Shown here: one piece after another, positions 1 through 8,894 of the stretch | Numbering within the stretch: position 1 is the first letter of the stretch | Layout: each line of letters opens with the position of its first letter | Assembly: GCF_003614975.1 (NCBI RefSeq) | Contig: NZ_QZWI01000016.1 | Location: forward strand, 1 to 64,000 | Source of the DNA: Rahnella bruchi | Lineage (GTDB): Bacteria > Pseudomonadota > Gammaproteobacteria > Enterobacterales > Enterobacteriaceae | DNA length: 64,000 nucleotides | Direction of reading: 5' to 3' | Program-made: the position numbers and the translations under genes | The notes under the pieces: model-generated | What the model was told of the DNA's origin: nothing | Seen by the model: only the letters and a program-made list of their open reading frames with translations | Databases searched by the model: none

Positions 1-32
1 GATATTTTTTGCCACCGAGGTGGCTGATATCG

Positions 33-80
33 TCTTGTGAGTGCCCACACAGATTGTCTGATAAATTGTTAAAGAGCATG
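33..80 (-). promoter_or_regulatory. rRNA leader antitermination site (boxA and boxC-like)
   Basis: The minus strand reads TGCTCTTTAACA (67-78), the boxA of enteric rRNA leaders where the Nus antitermination complex assembles. It continues into the conserved CAGACAATCTGTGTGGGCAC block (41-60) seen in E. coli 16S leaders. This shows that transcription runs into a 16S gene beyond the left edge of the window. Confidence 0.9.
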
Positions 81-113
81 CCGCGGTTCGCAAGGAATCT
101 TATGCGGCGCGGG

Positions 114-147
114 AGGCGTATATTACGTTTTCCCGCTGAAGAGTCAA
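114..147 (-). promoter_or_regulatory. rrn P2 promoter
   Basis: A second minus-strand promoter: -35 TTGACT (142-147), 16-nt spacer, -10 TAATAT (120-125), followed by ACGCC. The two promoters are about 110 bp apart, the usual P1-P2 spacing of enteric rRNA operons. Confidence 0.85.
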
Positions 148-222
148 GAGATTATTCATTCGAACATTCTACTTTTTCTCTTCCTGTCCGAGCGACTTGT
201 CAGTCGTTGTTCCCGGTCAGTG

Positions 223-280
223 GAGGCGCATTATAGGGAGTTCTCAGAAGGCCGCAACCCCTAAAATACAAATAATTTAC
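223..280 (-). promoter_or_regulatory. rrn P1 promoter of an rRNA operon reading leftward
   Basis: On the minus strand a -35 TTGCGG (252-257), a 16-nt spacer and a perfect -10 TATAAT (230-235) are followed by the GC-rich discriminator GCGCC typical of rRNA P1 promoters. An A/T-rich UP-element-like stretch lies upstream (about 262-282). The promoter sits just beyond the murI stop codon, as in the E. coli rrnB arrangement murI-rrsB. The 16S gene itself is outside the window. Confidence 0.88.
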
Positions 281-309
281 TGACCGCTGAATCTTTCATC
301 AAATGGCGT

Positions 310-1191
310 TTAAAGCGGCAATTCCTGGATACTTATGAAGCCATATGACTGTAAAACAGGCAGCAAACTTTGCGCCTCTGCGGTCATCGCCATGCAGTAG
401 GCGACACTCTCTATTTCAACACCGGCTTTTTTTTCTGGAATAGCGGCATGAGAAGTCTCAATTAACCAGTGCGCACGTCTGGCAATCGCAGAACCGGAGT
501 CGATCATGCGCGTGCCGTCGGGTAAAACCTGTGACAACTCTTGCGAAAGCAGCGGGAAATGCGTGCAACCTAATACCACAGTGTCCGGTGGTTCACGTAA
601 ACGCAGCCACGGGTGCAGGATTTTCTTCAATGCCGCCAGTGAAACCTCTTCGCCATGCAGCTTCGCTTCGGCGAGTTCCACCAGCTCCGCCGATCCCAGC
701 ATCAGAATCTGACAATCTGTCGCAAACCGCGCAACTAAGTCATGCGTATAAGGACGTTGTACCGTCGCGCGCGTCGCCAGCAATCCGACCACTCCATTAC
801 GGGTTAATTTGGCCGCAGGTTTGATGGCAGGAACAACCCCGACAACTGGGCAACTGAATTTGGCGCGTAATGCAGGAAGAGAAACGGTGCTCGCAGTGTT
901 GCAGGCGATGACAATAATAGAGAGGGGGTGGCGTTTCGCGACGGCAGTGACAATCTCAACCACGCGCTCAACAATAAACTCTTCGGATTTCTCACCGTAG
1001 GGGAAAGCTACATTATCGAAGGCATATATATAGTGCAGGTCCGGCAACATCTGCCGGACCTCATCATAAACCGACAACCCGCCGACGCCGGAATCAAAAA
1101 CCAGCACCGTCGGGCGTTCAGGAACTTGTGTTGTATCAGAAGGTATAGCTTCCAGAGAGGTAGTACTCACGTCCTGGTGTGGCATAGCCAT
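310..1191 (-). CDS. murI: Glutamate racemase MurI
   Basis: Interconverts L- and D-glutamate in the cytoplasm, supplying D-Glu for peptidoglycan. The 293-residue product has the N-terminal [12 protein letters not shown] motif and the two catalytic cysteine motifs, ACNTAS (about residue 97) and GCTHFP (about residue 205). The frame is open up to 1236, but the ATG at 1191 is preferred: it gives a protein the size of the E. coli enzyme and overlaps the 3' end of btuB by 56 nt, the overlap I recall for E. coli. A second ATG lies at 1185. Expression is probably coupled to btuB. Confidence 0.95.
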   Translation of the reverse strand: MAMPHQDVSTTSLEAIPSDTTQVPERPTVLVFDSGVGGLSVYDEVRQMLPDLHYIYAFDNVAFPYGEKSEEFIVERVVEIVTAVAKRHPLSIIVIACNTASTVSLPALRAKFSCPVVGVVPAIKPAAKLTRNGVVGLLATRATVQRPYTHDLVARFATDCQILMLGSAELVELAEAKLHGEEVSLAALKKILHPWLRLREPPDTVVLGCTHFPLLSQELSQVLPDGTRMIDSGSAIARRAHWLIETSHAAIPEKKAGVEIESVAYCMAMTAEAQSLLPVLQSYGFISIQELPL

Positions 1192-2998
1192 AAGCCGTCT
1201 CGTAATCTTTATCAAACAAGTTGGCAATTCTACCACGAACTGTCAGGTGTGAGGTCACAGGATATGATGCCGCGAGATCCCACAAACTTACGCCGCCCAG
1301 TTTAACGGTCTGGTTAGGATAGGTTCCGTAGTCGGTATCGTAACGCTGTCCCAGATACTGATAGTTGATCGACCAGTCGATGTCAGCGATGTTCCAGTCA
1401 ATCTGGTATTTCACCTGCTGCTTCGCACGACGGACCAGAATCTCGTTGGTTGTCGCATTACGTGGATCAAGATATTCCAGCGTAATCTGATGTTGCAGCG
1501 GACCGGTATCGAAAGACCCTGTCCATTCCACACCTTTAATCGTCGCTTTACCGATGTTGTAGTAAGTACTGGTCGAGTCGTCGTAATTAATCATCTGATC
1601 GATGTCGTTACGATAAACATTCAGGCGCCAGCTGAGAGGCCCCGTCAGGCCTTCCAGCCCGCCTTCCCATTGCTTACTTTCTTCAGGTTTAAGATCCGGG
1701 TTACCGCCGTATCCGCTATAAAGCTGCCCCAGATTCGGCGATTTATAGGCTGTACCATAAGAAGCGATCAGACGATAACCATCGATGAATTCCCACGCTG
1801 CGCTGCTCTGCCAGGTGGTGTGCTGACCAAACTGGGAGTTATCGTCACTACGCACGGCACCTTCCAGCGTGAAATCGCTGATTTTTTGCTGCGTGGTCAG
1901 ATACACGCCTGTGTTGTGCTGGTCATAACCATCGGCCAGATAGTTGGTTCCCGGCTCGGTGGTCAGTTTCTGCCAGTCCAGACCTGCGCTGACCTCACCT
2001 TTCCATATCTGGAATGTATTTCCCCATTGCACGTTGTACTGGTCGGAGTCATCCAGAGACGCGGAAGAATCATACGGGCCGTATTTCGGATCGTAGTTGT
2101 AGTCTTTGACGTGGCTGTAGCTGCCGATAAGCTGCGTGGCGTAAATGCCATTCTGATAACGCAAGCCGGTGTCATAGGTCCGGCTGTAAAGCTGGCGGGT
2201 ATCAATCAGCGGGCTGCCCGGAGAATCGTAGGCATCATAAGCCGTGCGGTTATCGAAACCATAGGCTCGCGCAAAGCCACTGATCTCCTCATTGAACTGA
2301 TGCTGCAACGCCAGATACAGCGTTTTACTCATGAAGCCATCGCGATCGGGCTGCGGAATGCCGCCTGTTGCGCCGTCGGCAACCACATCAATACCGCGCG
2401 TATAGGTGTAATCCCCCGCAGCAGTCACTGTGGTGTTTTCACCAATCTTTTGCTGCGTAGAGCCGTTATAGTTTTGATAACCATGCGAGCCCACGCCTGC
2501 GCCGAGCGTCGTACCATCTTTATCGCGCGTCGTAATAATATTGACGACACCACCGATGGCATCGGAGCCATAGACCGCAGAACGCGGGCCGCGGATAAAC
2601 TCAATGCGCTGAACCAGCGAAAGTGGGATCTGGCTGATATCGGCAGAACCGGAAATACCGGCCTGATTAAGGCGTACGCCATCGATTAAAACCAGCGTAT
2701 GGTTGGAATTGGTACCGCGAACGAATAAGGAAGACTGCTGACCCATTCCGCCGTTTTGCGCGATATCCACGCCAGGCAAACGGCGCAACACATCGGCCAC
2801 GGATTTTGACTGCCATCTGTCGATATCTTCACGCGTAACGACATCGGTCGGTGCGAGGACAGAAGAAACCGGCTGAGGGAAACGGTTAGCGGTAACCACC
2901 ATATTATCGCTGCTGTTTGTAGAAGTGCTGTCTTGCGCCCACCCTGAAAAAGCCGTGACGGATAATGCCGTCAGCAGCACGTGCTTTTTAATTGTCAT
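1136..2998 (-). CDS. btuB: Outer-membrane vitamin B12 receptor BtuB
   Basis: TonB-dependent outer-membrane transporter for cobalamin. The 620-residue protein starts with a signal peptide (MTIKKH, hydrophobic core, cut near GWAQ). A TonB box (DNMVVTA) follows, then the plug domain ([23 protein letters not shown]) and a 22-strand barrel ending in the C-terminal aromatic residue YTF. The ATG at 2998 is chosen because the signal peptide begins there; the open frame to 3172 runs through the riboswitch leader and is not coding. It is controlled by the adenosylcobalamin riboswitch just upstream and overlaps murI downstream. Confidence 0.96.
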   Translation of the reverse strand: MTIKKHVLLTALSVTAFSGWAQDSTSTNSSDNMVVTANRFPQPVSSVLAPTDVVTREDIDRWQSKSVADVLRRLPGVDIAQNGGMGQQSSLFVRGTNSNHTLVLIDGVRLNQAGISGSADISQIPLSLVQRIEFIRGPRSAVYGSDAIGGVVNIITTRDKDGTTLGAGVGSHGYQNYNGSTQQKIGENTTVTAAGDYTYTRGIDVVADGATGGIPQPDRDGFMSKTLYLALQHQFNEEISGFARAYGFDNRTAYDAYDSPGSPLIDTRQLYSRTYDTGLRYQNGIYATQLIGSYSHVKDYNYDPKYGPYDSSASLDDSDQYNVQWGNTFQIWKGEVSAGLDWQKLTTEPGTNYLADGYDQHNTGVYLTTQQKISDFTLEGAVRSDDNSQFGQHTTWQSSAAWEFIDGYRLIASYGTAYKSPNLGQLYSGYGGNPDLKPEESKQWEGGLEGLTGPLSWRLNVYRNDIDQMINYDDSTSTYYNIGKATIKGVEWTGSFDTGPLQHQITLEYLDPRNATTNEILVRRAKQQVKYQIDWNIADIDWSINYQYLGQRYDTDYGTYPNQTVKLGGVSLWDLAASYPVTSHLTVRGRIANLFDKDYETAYGYATPGREYYLSGSYTF

Positions 2999-3005
2999 GA
3001 ATCTA

Positions 3006-3307
3006 GCATCCAAACTTAATTGGCGGATGCCGCAGAGGATCACCGGCGGTATTTCGCGACGACGATGATTAATGCGACGTAACATCGGCAGGTCTTCGGA
3101 CTTAGGATTTGCAGGTCCATTAATTACGTCGTAATTAATGGAGAATACCCGCACCGGGCGATGACTTCCCATCTCCTCTTTCTCCTTTCCTATATAAGGA
3201 CAGAGAAGGAAGAAACAGTGTCTGCATAATAAAGAATGCTATCGCCGTGATTTCCCCATACCGCTGCGCGCCAGTTCCGGATTCACACCGGATTCCCTTT
3301 TAACTCA
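3006..3307 (-). promoter_or_regulatory. Cobalamin (adenosylcobalamin) riboswitch with RBS hairpin
   Basis: The btuB leader contains the hallmark blocks of the cobalamin aptamer on the minus strand: GGGAATCCGGTGTGAATCC near 3280-3299, CGCGCAGCGG near 3261-3270, the B12 box GCAGACACTG (3216-3225), GGAAGTCATC (about 3161-3171) and CCGAAGACCTGCCG (about 3086-3099). At the 3' end GCATCC (3025-3030) pairs with GGATGC (3006-3011), burying the btuB ribosome-binding region in a hairpin, as in E. coli. A perfect 12-bp palindrome (3117-3141) forms an extra arm. It lowers btuB expression when cobalamin is plentiful. Confidence 0.93.
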
Positions 3308-3404
3308 GTCAATGAGGCCGAAGCGCAATCGTACGATCAACCTATTTGGAAATCCAGACATCCGTAATGCCAGATGAACTTTCCCGATATAAACACGACA
3401 AAGG

Positions 3405-3432
3405 TAGACATGGAGGAGACTTTCCCTACAAT
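3405..3432 (+). promoter_or_regulatory. Likely trmA promoter
   Basis: A -35 TAGACA (3405-3410, 5 of 6 consensus) is separated by 16 nt from a -10 TACAAT (3427-3432), about 47 nt upstream of the trmA ATG. It lies between the btuB riboswitch start and trmA, which diverge. Confidence 0.5.
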
Positions 3433-3478
3433 CCCCCGCTAAGTTTGTACATTCATTCCCTGGTAGACGAGAAAACTG

Positions 3479-4579
3479 ATGACGCCTGAAAACCTGCCCA
3501 TTGAACAATACGACGACCAGCTGGCGGAAAAGTCCGCACGTCTCACGGCGATGATGTCGCCTTTTAATGCGCCGCAGCCTGACGTTTTCCGCTCTCCTGT
3601 CAGCCATTATCGTATGCGCGCGGAATTCCGCGTCTGGCATGATGAGGGCGACCTGTACCACATCATGTTTGATCAGCAGACCAAAGCCCGTATGCGCGTG
3701 GACCAGTTCCCGACTGCCAGCGAACTGATTAACCGCCTGATGCCGGTGCTTATCTCCGCTATCAAGCAAGATCCAGCATTGCGTCGTAAGATCTTCCAGA
3801 TCGACTATTTGTCGACCCGCAGCGGCAAAATCATCGCCTCACTGCTGTACCATCGTAAGCTCGATGAAGAGTGGCAGCAGGCCGCCACCGCCCTGCGCGA
3901 CCAGCTGCGTGCTGACGGTTTTGATATACAGCTGATTGGCCGCGCCGCGAAAACCAAAATCATGCTCGATCAGGATTATGTCGATGAAGTCCTGCCTGTC
4001 GCGGGCCGCGATATGATTTACCGTCAGGTGGAAAACAGTTTCACCCAGCCCAATGCTGAGATGAATATCCAGATGCTGGAATGGGCACTGAAAGCTACGG
4101 AAAACTCGACCGGTGATTTGCTGGAACTTTACTGCGGTAACGGCAACTTCTCGCTGGCTCTGGCACGTAACTTCCGCCGCGTTCTGGCGACTGAAATCGC
4201 CAAGCCTTCCGTTGCCGCCGCGCAATACAATATTGCCGCGAACCATATTGATAACGTGCAGATTATCCGCATGGCTGCGGAAGATTTTACTCAGGCGCTG
4301 AACGGCGTGCGTGAATTCCGTCGTTTACAGGATGTCGATTTAAGCGGATATGAATGCAACACGATTTTTGTTGATCCGCCGCGCAGCGGGCTGGATGACG
4401 AAACCGTGAAAATGGTGGCTGGGTACGACCGTATTCTTTATATCTCCTGTAATCCTGAAACGCTGTGTGCGAACCTGGAAACCCTGAGTACAACGCATCG
4501 CGTGACGCGTCTGGCGTTGTTTGATCAGTTCCCGTACACGCACCATATGGAATCAGGCGTTCTGCTGGAAAAAATCTGA
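3479..4579 (+). CDS. trmA: tRNA (uracil-5-)-methyltransferase TrmA
   Basis: S-adenosylmethionine-dependent enzyme forming ribothymidine at position 54 of the tRNA T-loop. The 366-residue length is normal. Visible motifs are the SAM-binding [14 protein letters not shown] (about 214-227), the [10 protein letters not shown] loop (about 297-306), the catalytic cysteine in [10 protein letters not shown] (about residue 324) and the C-terminal HHMESG with the general-base glutamate. It is divergent from btuB, as in E. coli, and is followed by an intrinsic terminator. Confidence 0.96.
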   Translation: MTPENLPIEQYDDQLAEKSARLTAMMSPFNAPQPDVFRSPVSHYRMRAEFRVWHDEGDLYHIMFDQQTKARMRVDQFPTASELINRLMPVLISAIKQDPALRRKIFQIDYLSTRSGKIIASLLYHRKLDEEWQQAATALRDQLRADGFDIQLIGRAAKTKIMLDQDYVDEVLPVAGRDMIYRQVENSFTQPNAEMNIQMLEWALKATENSTGDLLELYCGNGNFSLALARNFRRVLATEIAKPSVAAAQYNIAANHIDNVQIIRMAAEDFTQALNGVREFRRLQDVDLSGYECNTIFVDPPRSGLDDETVKMVAGYDRILYISCNPETLCANLETLSTTHRVTRLALFDQFPYTHHMESGVLLEKI

Positions 4580-4591
4580 TTATCCGCGGAT

Positions 4592-4624
4592 GAAAAAAAC
4601 GGGCACCTCGGCGTGCCCGTTTCC
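4592..4624. terminator. Bidirectional intrinsic terminator between trmA and rhiN
   Basis: A stem ACGGGCAC/GTGCCCGT (4599-4606 with 4613-4620) has an A-run on the left and a T-rich stretch on the right. It can serve trmA (plus) and rhiN (minus), which converge here. Confidence 0.85.
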
Positions 4625-4642
4625 TTTACTGCACTACTCTTT

Positions 4643-5782
4643 TTACAGATAAACCCGCAAATATTCTGACAGGCAAAGGATCGCCATCGCCTGTCCGTAA
4701 GGCATCGACGTCAGCGCAATCTCACGATAGAAATCGAGATTGTTCCCCATCGCGGTGCCGAATGACGTTTGCGTCAGTTCCCCGGCCGGATTGATATGCT
4801 TAATAACCCCCTGAATGGCTTTCTCTGCCACCGGCGCATACGACGCATCGATATAGCGCTTACGCACCGCTTTCAGAATGCCGTAGGCGAAACCGGCAGT
4901 CGCCGAGCTTTCCAGATAAGAGTGCGGATCGTCGAGCAGCGTATGCCATAACCCGCTGTCGTCCTGACATTTCGCCAGTGCACTGACCTGACTTTCCAGC
5001 ACCTGCAATAAATAGCGGCGTGTCGCGTTGTTTTCCGGTAAATCCACCAGTTCAAGGAATTCAGGAATGGCAATCGTCAGCCAGCTGTTTCCGCGCGCCC
5101 AACGGGCCTGGGCAAAATTATGATGACCGTCAAATGTCCAGCCGTGGAACCACAGGCCGGTTTCGCGATCCATCAGATATTGCACATGCAGCAGGAACTG
5201 ATACGTCGCCTCTTCAACAAACTCCGGGCGGTCGAGCAACTTACCGATTTTGGCCAGCGGCAGTACACTCATCATCAACGTGTCATCCCACATTTGCTGA
5301 TGGTTTTCGTTGTTATAAACGATGTGCTGCATCGCGCCTTTGTCGGTGCGCGGCATTTCATACATCACCCACTCTGCCCAGCGTTCCAGATAGGGACGCC
5401 ATGCCGCATTACCGGTTTCTTCGTAACGATACGCCAGCGTCAGGAACGGACTCATGGTATTGACGTTTTTGGTTGGCGTCCCTTCAGCCAGACGCGCAGT
5501 AAACCAGTCGTCGATCACCGCACGCATTTTTTCGTCGCCGGTCTGCTGATAGTACTGATAGATACCATACAACCCGATGCCGTGCGTCCACTCCCAGCCT
5601 GCCCAGCCTTTGGTATCAATCACGCGACCGTCATCCAGTCTTAACAGGAATTCCCCGGTTTTATCTTCGATATTCACCAGATTATTGGTCACGTTGTGGA
5701 TCAGCGATTTCAGTTCCCCGCGTGAAATGAAATGTTCCGGCTGTCGCAGCAAAGCACTGTGTTTAACTTCAAAAACTTTCAT
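4643..5782 (-). CDS. rhiN: Unsaturated rhamnogalacturonyl hydrolase, GH105 family (RhiN-like)
   Basis: The 379-residue product is a cytoplasmic (alpha/alpha)6-barrel hydrolase. Members release the unsaturated galacturonyl residue from oligomers made by rhamnogalacturonan lyase. The WTHGIGLYGIYQYY and WDDTLMMSVLPLAK segments (the latter with the family's catalytic Asp), WARGNSWL and ESSATAGFAYG are characteristic. There is no signal peptide. Start at 5782: SD AGGAG lies 5-6 nt upstream of this ATG, whereas the longer frame (5803) lacks one. It is 24 nt downstream of the transporter rhiT, a gene pair also known from Dickeya. GH88/GH105 enzymes have several substrates, so the exact oligomer is inferred from that neighbour. 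Confidence 0.85.
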   Translation of the reverse strand: MKVFEVKHSALLRQPEHFISRGELKSLIHNVTNNLVNIEDKTGEFLLRLDDGRVIDTKGWAGWEWTHGIGLYGIYQYYQQTGDEKMRAVIDDWFTARLAEGTPTKNVNTMSPFLTLAYRYEETGNAAWRPYLERWAEWVMYEMPRTDKGAMQHIVYNNENHQQMWDDTLMMSVLPLAKIGKLLDRPEFVEEATYQFLLHVQYLMDRETGLWFHGWTFDGHHNFAQARWARGNSWLTIAIPEFLELVDLPENNATRRYLLQVLESQVSALAKCQDDSGLWHTLLDDPHSYLESSATAGFAYGILKAVRKRYIDASYAPVAEKAIQGVIKHINPAGELTQTSFGTAMGNNLDFYREIALTSMPYGQAMAILCLSEYLRVYL

Positions 5783-5806
5783 GGCGTTCTCCTGTGAATT
5801 CAAAAA

Positions 5807-7393
5807 TTATAAACGTCCCTGGACCGGTATTTCGGCGGTATTTTCGCGGGTCAGCTTTTCGGGTGGCGGGTTATTGCGATGCAGATAACCGATGTTGTTA
5901 TTGCCCCACAGAGATTCGTATTTCATCCCTGTCAGCATTTCGACGGTTGCCCGGTCTTCCGGTGTGATTTGCTCCGGCACGATGCGGTTGGCATCACGCA
6001 TTTTTTGCGTTTCACGGGTCAGTACACCGTGGGTTTTCTGGTTAAGATGGAAGAACAACGAGATAATGAAGCCCATGCTGAGCATCAGCAACGACCCGAT
6101 CACCAGCACACCAAGGATGGTATGGCCGACCGCCGGAACCTGCTGGCTTTGTCCGGATACAAATCCGGCAAGTTGTAAAATAATCCCTACCAGCATCACC
6201 GCGCCGGCCTGCGAAGCTTTACGGGTCAGCGTCATGACGCCCGCGAAAATCCCTTCGCGGCGCTGTCCGGTGATGGTTTCATCGACGTCAGCAATATAGG
6301 TATAGATATTCCAGGGCACATAGTTGATCCCGCCACGTCCGAGACCGGCCAGCGCAGAGACCAGTAACAGCAACGACATCGAATCATTCATGCCGGTGTA
6401 ATACAGCACGCCGTAAGACAACGCCGCGAGCCCGAACAGGGAAACCGCCAGCCGGTAAGAAGGCGCAGGGCCGAATCGGATACACAACGGGATCATGCCG
6501 ATCACCGCCACGAATTGCAGAATCGCCATCATTCCCATCAGATTGGAAGCAATCGCCGCACTTTGCATCAGCACGAAGACCACGTAATAGGTGAACACGG
6601 CATTAAATACGTCCTGCGCGATATACCCGCCCAGATACAAACCCAGATGCTGACGGAAAATCTTGATGCGCAGCGTAGAAGACAATTCGACTTTCAGGCG
6701 TTTCAGGCTTTGTGCCAGAGTCAGTTGCTGACGCTCGCGTTCGATTTTCTTCGTGGCTTCAGATTTGAGTTCTTCCGGACGTTCCCAGGTAAAGAAATAG
6801 ACCAGCGTCAGGACGAAGGCACAAATCACCGCAAATACCAGGCTCGAATAGAAGAAGGAAATGGCGTTATCTTTGCCGAAATGCTGCAACAGAATCCCCG
6901 GCAGGAATGCAGCGAGGATAGCGGAGAGCTGCGCCAGCGCGATACGGGCGCCAGAGAATTTGGTTTTCTGTTTGAAATCATCCGTCATTTCCGGCACCAG
7001 TGTTTCATACGGCACCAGAATCATGGTGTAGACAATGTCGAACAGCAGATAAGTCAGCAGGTAATAGACGTATCCCATGTCGCCCACCCACATAAAGCTG
7101 TAGCTGAAGACACAGGGGATACCGAGCAGAATGAAGAACTTACGGCGGCCAAACCGTTTACCGAGCCAGGTATTGCCGAAGTTGTCGGTGAGATAGCCCA
7201 TCATTGGACTCAGTACCGCATCGGCGACGCGTGCGGTAGCAAAGATAAAGGTCGCCTCGATGGGCGAGAGCCCGCAGAACGTAGTATAGAAATAGAGCAG
7301 CCACGCCGCTGTCAGGGCTGTGGTTCCTGCCCCCAGAAAATCGCCAGAGCCGTAGGCGATGTAATTAAAGATCCCAATTTTACGTGTTTTCAT
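5807..7393 (-). CDS. rhiT: Rhamnogalacturonide/oligogalacturonide transporter, GPH-MFS family (RhiT-like)
   Basis: A 528-residue inner-membrane symporter of the glycoside-pentoside-hexuronide family with about 12 hydrophobic segments. The GYLTDNFGNTWLGKRFGRRKFF loop between helices 2 and 3 and the LGRGGINYVPWNIYTYIADVDE segment are typical. A long hydrophilic C-terminal tail (about 70 residues) follows the last helix. It is the promoter-proximal gene of the pair with rhiN and would import the oligomers RhiN degrades. A KdgR operator about 195 bp upstream supports a pectin-catabolic role. Substrate is inferred, not proven. Confidence 0.83.
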   Translation of the reverse strand: MKTRKIGIFNYIAYGSGDFLGAGTTALTAAWLLYFYTTFCGLSPIEATFIFATARVADAVLSPMMGYLTDNFGNTWLGKRFGRRKFFILLGIPCVFSYSFMWVGDMGYVYYLLTYLLFDIVYTMILVPYETLVPEMTDDFKQKTKFSGARIALAQLSAILAAFLPGILLQHFGKDNAISFFYSSLVFAVICAFVLTLVYFFTWERPEELKSEATKKIERERQQLTLAQSLKRLKVELSSTLRIKIFRQHLGLYLGGYIAQDVFNAVFTYYVVFVLMQSAAIASNLMGMMAILQFVAVIGMIPLCIRFGPAPSYRLAVSLFGLAALSYGVLYYTGMNDSMSLLLLVSALAGLGRGGINYVPWNIYTYIADVDETITGQRREGIFAGVMTLTRKASQAGAVMLVGIILQLAGFVSGQSQQVPAVGHTILGVLVIGSLLMLSMGFIISLFFHLNQKTHGVLTRETQKMRDANRIVPEQITPEDRATVEMLTGMKYESLWGNNNIGYLHRNNPPPEKLTRENTAEIPVQGRL

Positions 7394-7587
7394 TGCCGTC
7401 TTGCCCCTGTTAAATCACCTATAGGCGTAGGCTGAATGCGAACGAAGATTCATCGTCCGGCCATGATTCAAATTAACGAGGTGCAGGAATGAAAACCTTT
7501 TGGTTTTTGCCACTCAAACGAACTTTATGGCAAAGAAATAAAGAAGTGGGCGATCAATATCTAACTATTGAACATAGGTTTGATATT

Positions 7588-7606
7588 AATGAAATGACAG
7601 TTCATT
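7588..7606 (-). promoter_or_regulatory. KdgR operator upstream of rhiT
   Basis: The 19-mer AATGAAATGACAGTTCATT matches the KdgR consensus AATRAAAYNNYRTTTYATT at all positions but one and is itself an inverted repeat (AATGAA-N7-TTCATT). KdgR represses pectin-degradation genes until 2-keto-3-deoxygluconate accumulates. It lies in the 275-bp gap between rhiT and the 3' end of yijD, so rhiT is the only plausible target. No crisp -10/-35 was found. Confidence 0.75.
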
Positions 7607-7621
7607 AAATGAAGGAAACAT

Positions 7622-7652
7622 AAAAAAGGCAACCCGCAGATTGCCTTTTTTG
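7622..7652. terminator. Bidirectional terminator at the end of fabR-yijD
   Basis: AAGGCAA/TTGCCTT stem (loop CCCGCAGA) with A6 before and T6 after, 17 nt beyond the yijD stop codon. On the minus strand it ends fabR-yijD. Confidence 0.8.
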
Positions 7653-7668
7653 AATATCAGAATAGATT

Positions 7669-8028
7669 TTACTGAATTGAAGATTTGCGTTTTTTCAGCT
7701 TCAGGCCTATCCAAAACACCAGTGCGACACTGATCAGCGACGGCATGAAATTCGAACCCAGCTCAGGATATTCCGCGCGGACAATTGTGCTGTAAAGCAG
7801 CAATCCCAGCAGGAAACTGGCCGCTGCCAGTACCGGTAATCCTTTCGGCATTTCACCTCTGTGGTAGCGAACATGCAGACAATATACTGCTAACACCAGG
7901 GAAACGATGGGGAAAATCGAAAATGTGACGATGGAGCTGAATAACGCATCGAAAGTGCCATTAATCGACAGCCCGGCAATCAGAGCCAAAACCAGAGTGC
8001 CATTATCCTGGTTCGGTTGTTCGGTCAT
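7669..8028 (-). CDS. yijD: Inner-membrane protein YijD (DUF1422)
   Basis: A 119-residue protein with four predicted membrane helices (about residues 12-28, 32-48, 64-82 and 93-108) and a basic C-terminus (LKLKKRKSS). It matches E. coli YijD in size, composition and position. Its start overlaps the end of fabR by 26 nt, so the two are translated as one operon. The function is unknown. Confidence 0.87.
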   Translation of the reverse strand: MTEQPNQDNGTLVLALIAGLSINGTFDALFSSIVTFSIFPIVSLVLAVYCLHVRYHRGEMPKGLPVLAAASFLLGLLLYSTIVRAEYPELGSNFMPSLISVALVFWIGLKLKKRKSSIQ

Positions 8029-8683
8029 CTTCTTTACCTCGGGTCTTATTATTGATGGGAGTCACAGCCGTACGTTCCTGTTGACGGCGATACCAGTAAT
8101 ACGCGCCTTTGGAAATCATCCGCAACTGCAACACCAGCCGTTCTTCGAGCTGGCGACGCTGTGCGATATCCACATCCAGTGCTTCAGCACCGGCGTTGAA
8201 AACGATAATCACCATGGCTTCAGCCTGCGCTTCGGTAAAACTGCGCGGCATATGGTTTTCGAGTTGCAGATAGTCAGCAAGTTCCGCAATAAAATGCTGA
8301 ATTTCACGGGCGACAGCGGCACGGAAAGCCGAAGACGTGCCGGAACGTTCACGCAGCAGCAGGCGGAATGCGTTGGGATTATTACCGATGAACTCCATAA
8401 AAGTGGAGACCGACGTGCGGATCACGCTGCCACCTTTGGCAATACGCTGGCGCGCCTGGCGCATCAGCTGACGCAACATCAGACCGCTTTCATCCACCAT
8501 TGTCAGACCCAGTTCATCCACATCGCGAAAATGCCGATAAAAGGATGTGGGTGCAATTCCTGCTTCGCGGGAAACTTCACGCAAGCTCAGACTGGCAAAG
8601 CTGCGCTCGGCACTGAGCTGGCTAAAAGCCGCCTCGATCAGCGAGCGACGCGTGCGCTCTTTTTGTTGTGCTCTTACGCCCAT
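8003..8683 (-). CDS. fabR: TetR-family repressor of unsaturated fatty acid synthesis FabR
   Basis: A 226-residue repressor that controls fabA/fabB according to the saturated to unsaturated acyl ratio in E. coli. The N-terminal helix-turn-helix ([20 protein letters not shown]) and the ligand domain ([20 protein letters not shown]) are nearly identical to the E. coli protein. Start at 8683 (MGVRAQQ), with AAGG 6 nt upstream; the frame extends to 8812 but those residues are not conserved. It is divergent from sthA and overlaps yijD, as in E. coli. Confidence 0.95.
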   Translation of the reverse strand: MGVRAQQKERTRRSLIEAAFSQLSAERSFASLSLREVSREAGIAPTSFYRHFRDVDELGLTMVDESGLMLRQLMRQARQRIAKGGSVIRTSVSTFMEFIGNNPNAFRLLLRERSGTSSAFRAAVAREIQHFIAELADYLQLENHMPRSFTEAQAEAMVIIVFNAGAEALDVDIAQRRQLEERLVLQLRMISKGAYYWYRRQQERTAVTPINNKTRGKEDDRTTEPG

Positions 8684-8894
8684 GACCTTCATCCGGATAG
8701 TATTCTTCTTTTGATTATTCGCCCGATACCGATTCACTATACCAAAATTTTTAACGGGCGGAGCCAAAGAAACAACAGCATAAAGTGGGTCAGAATGTTG
8801 CTGCTTTACCATTAAATGACAACTGCATGTGGGGTAAACAGGTGTAATATGTTACTTTCTCGTTGTGATTTTGTATAAAAATAGGTTTCGAACT

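Noticed and set aside
9-236. 75-codon open frame on the plus strand at the left edge
   Set aside because: It runs antisense across the rrn promoters P1, P2 and boxA, which explain the sequence fully.
1490-2689. 399-codon open frame on the plus strand
   Set aside because: It is antisense to btuB, whose protein is unmistakable; the reverse frame has no recognisable domain.
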